Shown here: positions 33,488 to 40,958 of the stretch, one piece after another | Layout: every line of letters begins with the position of its first letter | Position numbering within the stretch: the first letter of the stretch is position 1 | From: CAXMST01 sp032122625 | GTDB lineage: Bacteria > Actinomycetota > Thermoleophilia > Solirubrobacterales > 70-9 | Direction: 5' to 3' | Assembly: GCA_032122625.1 (NCBI GenBank) | Contig: JAQBGG010000029.1 | Coordinates: 1-50,965 of the forward strand | Length of the DNA stretch: 50,965 nucleotides | The notes under the pieces: generated by a model | The model's database searches: none | What the model was told of the DNA's origin: nothing | The model's input: the letters and a program-made list of their open reading frames with translations, nothing else | Position numbers and translations under genes: made by a program

Positions 33488-36229
33488 TTGCCACTCGCTG
33501 AGGCTCGCGCGGCGCAGCAGACCCGCGCCTTCATGTTCACCGACCTGGTGGGATCGACGGCGGCCTGGCAGGCTGATCCGGAGGCGATGGCCGCGGGCCT
33601 GAGCTCCCACGACATGATCTTCAACTCGGTCTTCGACACCCACGGGGGCGAGCTGATCAAACACACCGGGGACGGGATGCTCGCCAGCTTCCCGACCGTC
33701 GAGGCCGCCCTGGCGGCATCACTGGAGGGGCAGACCCGGATCCGCGAGGTCAATTGGGGTGGAGCCGGCCGCCGCGCCGTGCGGATCGCGATTCACGTCG
33801 GTCCCGCATACAGCCGCGACGGCGACTGGTTCGGTCCGACCCTCAACCGCACCGCCCGGGTGCTCGGGGTGATCGACGGCGATCAGGTCGTAATCACCTC
33901 GGGGGCCGCCGAGCAGCTCCCGGCGACCGCGACGAACCTCGCCGACCTCGGCCACCACCACCTGCGCGACATCCCCCAGCCCGAGCGACTCTACGCGGTC
34001 GCCGCCGACGGGCTCTCGGTGGCCCCGCCGAGCGACTCCGGCAGCGGCCGCTCCCCGCTGCCGCGCCTGCGCACCGCGGTACTCGGTCGCCAGGAGGCCC
34101 TCGCCGAGCTCGCTGGCGATCTGGCCGAGGCGCCACTCGTGACTGTGGTTGGCCCCGGGGGTGTCGGCAAGACGACCCTGGCGGTCGCCGCCGCCCGGGG
34201 AGCCGAGACCGAGCAGGGCGAGCTGACCGCCTTTGCCGACCTCGCCGAGCTCTCGGAACCGGGCGACGTGCCGCGCGTGATCGCGGAGGCGCTCGGTGTC
34301 CCCCTCGACGACCTCCCCGAGAACACCGAGCGCGCGATCCTCGAGCGCATCGCCGGATCGGTCGGGGACTCCCGGATCCTGCTCGTCGTCGACAACTGCG
34401 AGCACGTGATCGACGCCTGCCGCTCCGTCCTCGACGGTCTCGTCGACGGCTGCCCCACCCTGACCGTGCTTGCGACCAGCCGCGAGCCGCTCGAGGTCGA
34501 CGGCGAGCTGGTGCGGCGGCTCCCTCCCCTCGATACCTCGCCGGAGGGCCCGGCCGTCGAGCTCTTCTTGGCCCGCATGCGCACTGCTGGGGGCGACGCC
34601 GAGCTCACGCCGCAGCAGCGCCAGGCGGTCGCCCGCCTGTGCGAGCACCTGGATGGATTGCCCCTGGGGGTTGAGCTCGCGGCGGCGCAGGCCGCACGGC
34701 TCCCGCTCGAGGAGATCGCGCGACGGCTGGAGGAGGACCTGGCCGCGCTGTCCACCGGCAAGGGCCGCCACCGCCGCCAGCAGACCCTCGAGGCGACGAT
34801 CGAGTGGAGCCACGATCTGCTCGACCCGCTCGAGCAGATGCTGCTGCGCCGTCTTAGCGTCTGCGCCGGCAACTTCGACCTGACCGACGCAGTCGCCATC
34901 GCCGCTTTCGGGGACCTCGGCGAGGGGGAGGTTCGGACGGCCCTGACCGCGCTCGTGGACCGGTCTCTGGTTGTCGCCGATGACCTCTGGAGCTCCCTCC
35001 CCTACCGCCTGCTCGAAACCGTCAGGGCCTTCGGCCGCGGGCGCCTCGAATCCACGGGCGAAATCGACGAGACGCTGACCCGCCACGCCGACCACCACCT
35101 GCGGCGAATCGCCGGGATCGTTCCCGAGTGGACGGCCGTCTCCTTCGGCGGGCCCGAACCGGGGGCGATCACCCGGGAGATCGTCAACCGCGACGCCGAC
35201 ATGCGTAGCGCGATCGACCACGCCAAGGCGATCGAAGACCATGAGCTGCTGGCCGAGGCGTTCCCGGCGATCTCCGCCCATGCGGTGGGCTCGGCCTGGG
35301 ACGACGAGGCTGTTGACGTGTTCGCGTTTCTCGAGGACTGGCTCGCCGACCAGCCCGCCGAGACCCGGCAGCGGGTCTACTGGTCACACCTGATCGCCCA
35401 GACGATCGCGGGCACAACCGATCAGGGGAGCGACCTCGCCCAGCGAATCGCCAACCTCCAGGACGAGGACGGAGACCCGGCGCAGAGGCTGGGCGCGAGA
35501 GGCATCGCGAGCTGGAGGAATCCGGCGGATGACCCGGTGCACACCGAGGTCGCGGACCAGATCGCCGAAGCGGTTCCGTTCCCCCCGCAGACACAGATCC
35601 ATGCGCACGTGCACCAGGTCCGGGGGGTGCTGCTGTTTAACGCCGACCGTCTCCCCGAGGCGATCGATGTCATCGAGAACGCCGGTCCCCGGGCCTTCTT
35701 CTCCTCGCTCTCCTCTGCCGCAGCGGCATACCTGGCCCTCGGCGATGTCGATGCTGCTGCAAGGACCATGGACGGCTGGGAGACCGAACCCGACTTCTGG
35801 TGGTCGCGCTTCTCGGGCGAGATGATGACGGTCGCGGTAACGGCATCCCAAGGCCGCCGCGCCGAGGCCCTGGAGTTGCTGGAGGCCCTCCACAAGCAGG
35901 CTTCCACCCGACCACCCAGCCTGGCCCACAGCGGCCTTGCCGCCGTGGCCGCCTGGGTCGCCATGGCCGACTCCGACCGCGCCGCAGCCAGCCGCCTACT
36001 GGGATCGATCCCCCCGCCCGGCGACCCTTATAACCCCGCCGACGCCATCCTGTCCCGGGCAACGATCAGGGCCCTGCGTAAAGCACTGCCGGCGGAGGAG
36101 CGAAAGAGGCTGCGGGCCGAGGGGCAGGCAATGAGCCGCCTGGACGCCGTGAGGGGGTACTCGGATGAGGCCGGTGCCAACCCTGAATCGCCGGTCCCGG
36201 GTCGCGAGGCCGATCGCCAATGGAGCTGA
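33488..36229 (+). CDS. Cyclase domain - NB-ARC-like ATPase - helical repeat regulator
   Basis: 913 residues from a TTG start (GGGGGA before it). Residues ~10-180 form a class III cyclase domain (RAFMFTDLVGSTAAWQADPE; LIKHTGDGMLASFPTVEAAL). Around residue 220 comes a P-loop ATPase: TVVGPGGVGKTTLAVAAARG, Walker B RILLVVDNCEHVIDACRSVL, and LDGLPLGVELAAAQAARLPL of NB-ARC/SWACOS type. The last ~400 residues are helical TPR-like repeats. There is no LuxR HTH, unlike many relatives. Its stop codon TGA is supplied by the 3' end of tRNA-Ala(CGC), which it overlaps on the opposite strand by nine bases. Confidence 0.87.
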   Translation: MPLAEARAAQQTRAFMFTDLVGSTAAWQADPEAMAAGLSSHDMIFNSVFDTHGGELIKHTGDGMLASFPTVEAALAASLEGQTRIREVNWGGAGRRAVRIAIHVGPAYSRDGDWFGPTLNRTARVLGVIDGDQVVITSGAAEQLPATATNLADLGHHHLRDIPQPERLYAVAADGLSVAPPSDSGSGRSPLPRLRTAVLGRQEALAELAGDLAEAPLVTVVGPGGVGKTTLAVAAARGAETEQGELTAFADLAELSEPGDVPRVIAEALGVPLDDLPENTERAILERIAGSVGDSRILLVVDNCEHVIDACRSVLDGLVDGCPTLTVLATSREPLEVDGELVRRLPPLDTSPEGPAVELFLARMRTAGGDAELTPQQRQAVARLCEHLDGLPLGVELAAAQAARLPLEEIARRLEEDLAALSTGKGRHRRQQTLEATIEWSHDLLDPLEQMLLRRLSVCAGNFDLTDAVAIAAFGDLGEGEVRTALTALVDRSLVVADDLWSSLPYRLLETVRAFGRGRLESTGEIDETLTRHADHHLRRIAGIVPEWTAVSFGGPEPGAITREIVNRDADMRSAIDHAKAIEDHELLAEAFPAISAHAVGSAWDDEAVDVFAFLEDWLADQPAETRQRVYWSHLIAQTIAGTTDQGSDLAQRIANLQDEDGDPAQRLGARGIASWRNPADDPVHTEVADQIAEAVPFPPQTQIHAHVHQVRGVLLFNADRLPEAIDVIENAGPRAFFSSLSSAAAAYLALGDVDAAARTMDGWETEPDFWWSRFSGEMMTVAVTASQGRRAEALELLEALHKQASTRPPSLAHSGLAAVAAWVAMADSDRAAASRLLGSIPPPGDPYNPADAILSRATIRALRKALPAEERKRLRAEGQAMSRLDAVRGYSDEAGANPESPVPGREADRQWS

Positions 36230-36293
36230 TCGGGCTCGAACCGACGACCTCCTGGGTGCGATCCAGGCGCTCTCCCAACTGAGCTACAGCCCC
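36221..36293 (-). tRNA. tRNA-Ala(CGC)
   Basis: 73 nt without encoded CCA. Acceptor GGGGCTG pairs with CAGCTCC and includes the G3-U70 pair that identifies tRNA-Ala. D-arm GCTC/GAGC, anticodon stem CCTGG/CCAGG with loop ATCGCAC (anticodon CGC), T-arm GTCGG/CCGAT with TTCGAGC. Its 3' half (loop onward) is the core repeated at 28336, 30176, 31710 and 33137. The intact copy is at the right end of the array. Confidence 0.95.
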
Positions 36294-36483
36294 GTGCCGT
36301 GTACGCGTGCGGCAGGTGCGGACTGGGTCCGCGCCCGCAAGGATACTTGTCGGCGGCGGCAATCTCAGGCCTGAGCGCCCTCGAGGCCCCGAGCCAGAGG
36401 GGAACCGGCTTGCACGACGAAAAGCGCAGAGCGGACTCTTCAGGCACGACGGGACCGGCATCTGTAACCCTTTCGAGAGCGCC

Positions 36484-37242
36484 ATGGGAATCCTCGACGA
36501 CGCCATTCGAGAGCACCTCGATCTGAAGCGCAGGCACGGCGCTCCGGGCGAGGACGTCGAGCGCCTCGAGAAGGAGGCGTTCGGCCCGCCGACCCGACCG
36601 GGCGACCCGGACTTCGAGGGACCGGCCGAGGACGCGGAGGATTCCACCGAGCAGCCAGCGGCGGAAGCGCCGGCTGTCGAGGTCGACTCGGAGGAGTTGC
36701 CACCGCCCGATGCCGGCGATTGGAGCGCGGTCCTCGACGAGGACGAACCGGAGGCCGGCTCCGAGCCACCCGAGGATGACGAGCAGCCGTCCGGGACCGA
36801 GCAGGCTCGCGCCGACTACTCGCATCTGGACGACACCGCCGACCACCCCGCTGTTGGCGAGGACGCAGCCGCCGAGAGCGAGGACACGCCCGAGGTTGCT
36901 GCCGGACCTGAGCCCGACCTCGAGGCGGAGCCCGAGACGGCGGAGCCGACCGAGGCTCCGGAGACCGCGATCTTCGACCAGGAGGGCAAGGGTCTTGGCG
37001 AGCTCGACCTCGAGCTCGACGTCGACGACGAGCTATCGGCCGAGGACCCGGCTGCGCCCCCGCCGGCAGAGCCCGGTTTCGTTGCCGACGACCCCGAAGA
37101 GGATGTGATCGAGGACCAGGACGAGGAGGAGGATGAGGATCTCCTCGAGGAGACGCCTGAGTTCCTTCAGGACACCCCCGAGGGCGAGCGGCTCTGGTTC
37201 GAACAGGGCGAGCCGAAGGACTTCGACTTCGAAGACGACTAG
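36484..37242 (+). CDS. Highly acidic protein of unknown function
   Basis: 252 residues from ATG 36484; the frame is open further upstream, but that part covers the tRNA promoter and is not protein-like. The first ~30 residues (MGILDDAIREHLDLKRRHGA, then EDVERLEKEAFGPP) form a helix seen in short actinobacterial proteins. The rest is almost wholly Asp, Glu, Pro and Ala and should be disordered. It ends LWFEQGEPKDFDFEDD. No membrane helix or known domain. Convergent with glutamate dehydrogenase. Confidence 0.75.
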   Translation: MGILDDAIREHLDLKRRHGAPGEDVERLEKEAFGPPTRPGDPDFEGPAEDAEDSTEQPAAEAPAVEVDSEELPPPDAGDWSAVLDEDEPEAGSEPPEDDEQPSGTEQARADYSHLDDTADHPAVGEDAAAESEDTPEVAAGPEPDLEAEPETAEPTEAPETAIFDQEGKGLGELDLELDVDDELSAEDPAAPPPAEPGFVADDPEEDVIEDQDEEEDEDLLEETPEFLQDTPEGERLWFEQGEPKDFDFEDD

Positions 37243-37250
37243 CGGCGCCT

Positions 37251-37265
37251 CGGCCTACTCGGCCG
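37251..37265. terminator. Small hairpin between convergent genes
   Basis: CGGCC/GGCCG with a five-base loop, between the acidic-protein stop (37242) and the GDH stop (37276). Weak support on its own. Confidence 0.35.
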
Positions 37266-37275
37266 GTGCTGCTGA

Positions 37276-38598
37276 TCAGTCGATGTAGCCGCGGGTCCGG
37301 GAGGCGTCGACGACGCGCTCGATCGCGATCTTGAACGCCGTCTTTCGGAGGCCGAGCTGCTCCTCTTCGGCGCGGTTCGCGACCTCGCGGTAGGCGCGGC
37401 GCATCACCGAGCCGAGCTTGTCGTTGACCTCCCGCTCGTCCCAGCGGAAGTGCTGCATGTTCTGCACCCACTCGAAGTAGGAGCAGACAACACCGCCGGC
37501 GTTGGCCATCAGGTCGGGGACGATGTAGACACCCTTGTCCTCGAGGATCTCGTCGGCCTCGAAGGTCGTCGGGTTGTTCGCTCCCTCGACGATCATCTTG
37601 CACTGCATCAGGTCGGCGTTGTCCTTGTGGATCATTCCGCCGAGCGCGGCCGGGAAGAAGACGTCACAGGGAATCTCGTAGAAGTCGCCCGCCGCCACCG
37701 GCTCCGCCCCGGGGAAGTCGTCGAGCCTTCCACCGTCCTCGGTCAGGTGCTTGTGAAGCGCCTCCGCGTCGATGCCGGCTTCGCTGCGGATCGCGCCAAG
37801 CGCGTCGGATACCCCGACCATCGTCGCTCCGAGCTGCTGCATGATCCGCGCCGCCCAGGAGCCGACGTTACCGAACCCCTGAACGACGAAGGTCGTCTCC
37901 TTCGGAATCAGGCCGACCTTCAGAGCCGCCTCCCGATACATGAAGACGCAGCCACGTCCCGTGGCTGCGTCGCGACCGTAGGAGCCCTCGAGCGAGATCG
38001 GCTTGCCGGTGACGATCGCCGGCGTGTGGCCCATCAGCTTCCCGTACTCATCCATCATCCAGGCCATCACCTGGGCGTTGGTGTTGATGTCGGGCGCGGG
38101 GATGTCCCGGTTGGGCCCGAGGACCTTGTAGATCTTGCCCATGTAGGAGCGGGCGATCTGCTGCAGCTCGCCGCTGCCGAGTTCACCGGCCGGCGCGTTG
38201 ACGCCTCCCTTGGCGCCGCCGAACGGCACCCCGGCGATCGCCGTCTTCCAGGTCATCATCGAGGCCAGCGCTCTGACCTCATCGTTATCCACCTCGTGAT
38301 GGAAGCGGACCCCGCCCTTGTAGGGGCCACGGGCTCCGTTGTGCTGGATGCGGTAGCCGTGGTAGACCTCGGTGTGGCCATCGGCCATCTTCACCGGGAT
38401 CTGCACCGAGACCTCGCGATAGGGCTCCCAGAAGACGGGTCGGAGGTCGTCGCGCAGGCCGAGCTCATCCCAGGCCCAGTTGAAGTAGTGCTCGACGACC
38501 TCGAGGTCGGAGACCTTGGCCCGCGCGGAGCGGGGGTCCACGGCCTCGGTTGCGGTCTCGCTCGTCGCCTCGCTCACGGCGGGTGTAGTCGTTGCCAT
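37276..38598 (-). CDS. gdhA: Glutamate dehydrogenase (Glu/Leu/Phe/Val family)
   Basis: 440 residues from ATG 38598, chosen because GGAGGAGAGG sits directly before it; an upstream in-frame ATG at 38643 lacks this. Catalytic Lys region GARGPYKGGVRFHHEVDNDE and KTAIAGVPFGGAKGGVN, substrate/Asp region DIPAPDINTNAQVMAWMMDE, nucleotide site FVVQGFGNVGSWAARIMQQL. It interconverts glutamate and 2-oxoglutarate plus ammonia. The gene symbol is by family; NAD or NADP use is not decided. Confidence 0.9.
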   Translation of the reverse strand: MATTTPAVSEATSETATEAVDPRSARAKVSDLEVVEHYFNWAWDELGLRDDLRPVFWEPYREVSVQIPVKMADGHTEVYHGYRIQHNGARGPYKGGVRFHHEVDNDEVRALASMMTWKTAIAGVPFGGAKGGVNAPAGELGSGELQQIARSYMGKIYKVLGPNRDIPAPDINTNAQVMAWMMDEYGKLMGHTPAIVTGKPISLEGSYGRDAATGRGCVFMYREAALKVGLIPKETTFVVQGFGNVGSWAARIMQQLGATMVGVSDALGAIRSEAGIDAEALHKHLTEDGGRLDDFPGAEPVAAGDFYEIPCDVFFPAALGGMIHKDNADLMQCKMIVEGANNPTTFEADEILEDKGVYIVPDLMANAGGVVCSYFEWVQNMQHFRWDEREVNDKLGSVMRRAYREVANRAEEEQLGLRKTAFKIAIERVVDASRTRGYID

Positions 38599-38688
38599 TG
38601 CCTCTCCTCCAGAAGTCGGCTTCGCCCCGCCATCCTCCCACAACGCCGCAAACGGGAGCGGCGGCTGGCGGGGTGGTGACTTCGCCCT

Positions 38689-38694
38689 TACAAT
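38689..38694 (+). promoter_or_regulatory. -10 element of tRNA-Ala(TGC)
   Basis: TACAAT, eight bases before the tRNA start, in an otherwise GC-rich stretch. No good -35 hexamer is seen 17 bases upstream. Confidence 0.5.
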
Positions 38695-38702
38695 TGGGTC
38701 CA

Positions 38703-38775
38703 GGGGCCATAGCTCAGTTGGGAGAGCGTTCGGTTTGCATCCGAAAGGTCGCCGGTTCGAGCCCGGCTGGCTCCA
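38703..38775 (+). tRNA. tRNA-Ala(TGC)
   Basis: 73 nt without encoded CCA. Acceptor GGGGCCA/TGGCTCC with G3-U70, D-arm GCTC/GAGC, anticodon stem TTCGG/CCGAA with loop TTTGCAT (anticodon TGC), T-arm GCCGG/CCGGC with TTCGAGC. It is a second alanine tRNA 2.4 kb from the first; no 3'-half copies of this one occur in the window. A nuclease gene and a transporter fragment follow. Confidence 0.96.
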
Positions 38776-38784
38776 TCGGAGGGT

Positions 38785-39270
38785 TCACGGCCCGCGAGCC
38801 GCTTGCTCTAGTCCTCGATAGCGGTCTGCGTGGCGGATGCCCACCCGTTGGTTGTTCGCCGCGGGGGCAAGGCGCAGAGTCAAGGTGTTGCGCCCCTGGC
38901 CCAGCTCCCAAGCCGGGATGAAGAAGCACTCCTCGGTCGTCGCGTCGAACACAGCCAGCCAGTCGATGGTCGCAGCCGTGTACCGCTTCGTTGACCGCAC
39001 TTTGCCGTGCGTGAGGGATACCGATCGGCAGCGGACAACAATGGTCAGCCCGTCGGAGCATGCGTACTTGACCTGCACTCGCTCAAGCCGCTGACCGCGA
39101 TCCAGGATCAGGTCGTAGTCCGCGTCCTCACCGAATGGAATGGCAACGCGATAGCCGCGCCGGATCAGCTCGGTCGCGACCTCAAGCTCTGCACCGCGGA
39201 CGGTGATGGGCTGCGGGATGATCCTCGGCACCCTCGGGCTGTTCGTGATGGGCCGGATCGATGCCGACAC
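38785..39270 (-). CDS. PD-(D/E)XK endonuclease-like protein (group I intron type), 5' end rearranged
   Basis: 161 residues as the open frame. The core VRGAELEVATELIRRGYRVA followed by IPFGEDADYDLILDRGQRLE and RVQVKYACSDG gives the Glu, Asp and Q-x-K of the PD-(D/E)XK fold, matching the PDDEXK_5 family linked to group I introns and homing. The first ~27 residues are antisense to real MFS coding sequence, so the natural N-terminus was lost near 39196-39205 and translation now begins in foreign sequence, or the gene is inactive. It lies ten bases after tRNA-Ala(TGC), convergent with it. No group I intron is seen. Confidence 0.68.
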   Translation of the reverse strand: MSASIRPITNSPRVPRIIPQPITVRGAELEVATELIRRGYRVAIPFGEDADYDLILDRGQRLERVQVKYACSDGLTIVVRCRSVSLTHGKVRSTKRYTAATIDWLAVFDATTEECFFIPAWELGQGRNTLTLRLAPAANNQRVGIRHADRYRGLEQAARGP

Positions 39271-39781
39271 CGGCTACCCAATCCTGTTTGCCGGCTATCT
39301 GCTGTTTGGCATTGCGATGGGGCTTGTCTACGCCCCGATGCAGACCGCGGCGATGGCTGCGATGCCACAGTCGAAGGCCGGGATCGCGGCCGGGGTGCTG
39401 GCCATGAACCGGATTCTCTCGGGCGCGCTCTCGCTGGCCGTCACCTCCTCGCTTTTCCACACCTTCCTCCGCGAGCGGATCCAGACACTCGTCGAGCAAC
39501 CCGGGCTGGGCGAGCACGATGCGGCCGAGCTGGAGGGTCTTGCGGCCGGCACCGCCTCCGCTCAGGCGAAGCTCGCCGAGCAGCCGGCCGCACTCTCGGG
39601 CGCGATCTCCAGCGCGGTCGACGAGGCATTCAGCTTTGCGCTCTCAAACATCCTCTGGTTCCCGATCGGCCTGACTGCGGTGGGCACGATCCTGACCTGG
39701 ATCTACGTTGCCAATCCGCCTCGGTCGGGCTCGACCGCGCCTCCGGATCAGCACCGCCACCGCGGCCGCTTCCACCTCTAG
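39203..39781 (+). pseudogene. Truncated MFS (DHA2-type) drug transporter, C-terminal third only
   Basis: 192 residues matching only the last four or five membrane helices of a 14-helix DHA2 efflux protein: LGTLGLFVMGRIDADTGYPI, GIAMGLVYAPMQTAAMAAMP and AGIAAGVLAMNRILSGALSL are the usual C-terminal-half landmarks. The first ~330 residues are absent; upstream sequence is instead the antisense of the nuclease gene. A GTG at 39203 opens the frame but a functional transporter is not possible. Confidence 0.78.
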
Positions 39782-39793
39782 TACACCCCGGCT

Positions 39794-39997
39794 CTACCGG
39801 TCCTCGTCGGGGGGGTTGCGGATCGCGCCGATCAGACCGAAGAGGATGATGCCGATGACCCCGAAGGCCAGGCCGAAGGCGAAGATCGAGGCGAAGTTGA
39901 GCGCCGCGGTCGGGAGCGCCGCCACGGTCAGGCCTCCGAAAATGACGACGAACGCCACGCCGAGGCCGAGGAGTATCCCGCGCATCTGACTGTCCAT
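39794..39997 (-). CDS. Small two-helix membrane protein
   Basis: 67 residues, MDSQMRGILLGLGVAFVVIF then a second hydrophobic stretch FASIFAFGLAFGVIGIILFG and a charged end RNPPDEDR. GGGACC precedes the ATG. The longer frame upstream overlaps the rhomboid gene and is not protein-like. It is 32 bases downstream of the rhomboid-like gene and probably in its transcript. Function unknown. Confidence 0.68.
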   Translation of the reverse strand: MDSQMRGILLGLGVAFVVIFGGLTVAALPTAALNFASIFAFGLAFGVIGIILFGLIGAIRNPPDEDR

Positions 39998-40029
39998 CTC
40001 GGTCCCGTCTCGCTTTCTCTGCTGCAGCC

Positions 40030-40842
40030 TCAGCGGCTGTCGTCCGCCACCGGTTGCGGGGGACGCGTGGGTCCAAACAGGCGGATGATCACCGCTCCGA
40101 AGAGAAAACCGCCGAGCCCCACAAGGTAGGGACCGGGCGGCTGTTCGGCGATCCCCGTCACCGACAGCTCCGAGATCGCCGGCAAGAACTGCAGCAGCAG
40201 CCATCCGGTGACGAGCGGAATCACCGGGACCTCGACGAAGCCGGCGAAGAAGGGAATCACGCTCATCATCAGGACCCGGGCGCGCGCGTGAAGCACGAGA
40301 TACCCGCCGAGGACCGCAGCGACGCCTCCAGCCGCAGCGGCCACCGGCAGGGTCGAGCCGGGCTCGATCAGGCTCTGGGCGTAGAGGCCGAAGACTCCGC
40401 CGAATAGATAGAGCGCCACGAGTCCGGCCCACCCGAGGTCGTCCTCCAGGGTGTTGCCGAGAAGCCAGAGGAAGAGCGTGTTGAGCAGCAGCTGCAGCAG
40501 CCCGGCGCTGAGGAACAGCGAGGTGATCAGCGAGGTCAACCAGGGTGCGGTGTCGAAGGCGCCGGCCGCGATCAGGCCCTCATCCCCACAGAGGACCTTG
40601 CCCACGCCGCCGGCCGCGGAGGCTACGCCGCAGTCGCTACCGGGGTGCGTGAGGCGGTCGGGAATCGCCCCGTGAGTGATCGAGAACTGGCCGCGCTCGG
40701 ACACCGCCGAGCGCCCATCACCGGACTCCGGGGCGTCGGAGAGGATCAACTGGTAGCCGAAGAGGACGAACGAGATCGCGATCAGCGCCAGGGTGACGAT
40801 CGGCCTGCGCGCGGTCGGGACGTTGTCCTTGATAGGCACCAT
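40030..40842 (-). CDS. Rhomboid-family membrane protein lacking the catalytic residues
   Basis: 270 residues with about six membrane helices and the rhomboid layout (LWLLGNTLEDDLG, LHARARVLMMSVIPFFAGFV). The catalytic GASG is replaced: STLPVAAAAGGVAAVLGGYL has Ala171 where Ser is expected. The catalytic His in AHIGGF is Gly242 (LVGLGGFLFG). The first-helix His of the H-x3-N site is Gln117 (LLQLLLNTLF). It is therefore a predicted pseudoprotease that could bind membrane proteins without cutting them, like eukaryotic iRhoms. An insertion at residues ~40-90 is loop-like, with two Cys. Confidence 0.82.
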   Translation of the reverse strand: MVPIKDNVPTARRPIVTLALIAISFVLFGYQLILSDAPESGDGRSAVSERGQFSITHGAIPDRLTHPGSDCGVASAAGGVGKVLCGDEGLIAAGAFDTAPWLTSLITSLFLSAGLLQLLLNTLFLWLLGNTLEDDLGWAGLVALYLFGGVFGLYAQSLIEPGSTLPVAAAAGGVAAVLGGYLVLHARARVLMMSVIPFFAGFVEVPVIPLVTGWLLLQFLPAISELSVTGIAEQPPGPYLVGLGGFLFGAVIIRLFGPTRPPQPVADDSR

Positions 40843-40932
40843 CGGCGTCCAAGCCTAGATGCCGGATCCAGCGCGACGAATCGGGCGGCTCGGGATGGCC
40901 GGCCCTCGGAATCAGATGAAAGCTGATCGGAT

Positions 40933-40958
40933 TTGACATAATATGGTTGTGACGTCAA
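40933..40958. promoter_or_regulatory. AT-rich palindrome over the start of the DUF4395-thioredoxin gene
   Basis: TTGAC-N16-GTCAA spans the ATG at 40943 and contains CATAATATGG, the only AT-rich patch in the area. The position suggests a repressor site or a leaderless promoter start. No Shine-Dalgarno precedes the ATG. Confidence 0.45.

Larger units (their letters stand above)
28378..36262. mobile_element. Array of single-gene units inserted at tRNA-Ala(CGC)
   Basis: Four units are bounded by the 42-bp tRNA core: 28378-30216 (amidase), 30217-31723 (hydrolase-cyclase), 31724-33178 (DUF2652 protein), 33179-36262 (cyclase-ATPase, ending in the intact tRNA). All cores point the same way as the tRNA and lie on its 3' side, the pattern left by successive site-specific insertions that each restore the tRNA. 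No integrase, transposase or plasmid gene is present, so a recombinase acting in trans must be assumed if the units move. The units are 1.5 to 3.1 kb. Confidence 0.6.

Noticed and set aside
37450..38679. 409-codon plus-strand frame opposite glutamate dehydrogenase
   Set aside because: Shadow of a strongly conserved minus-strand enzyme.
38785..39270. A group I intron interrupting tRNA-Ala(TGC)
   Set aside because: The tRNA is continuous and no intron core is seen; only the nuclease type suggests an intron link.
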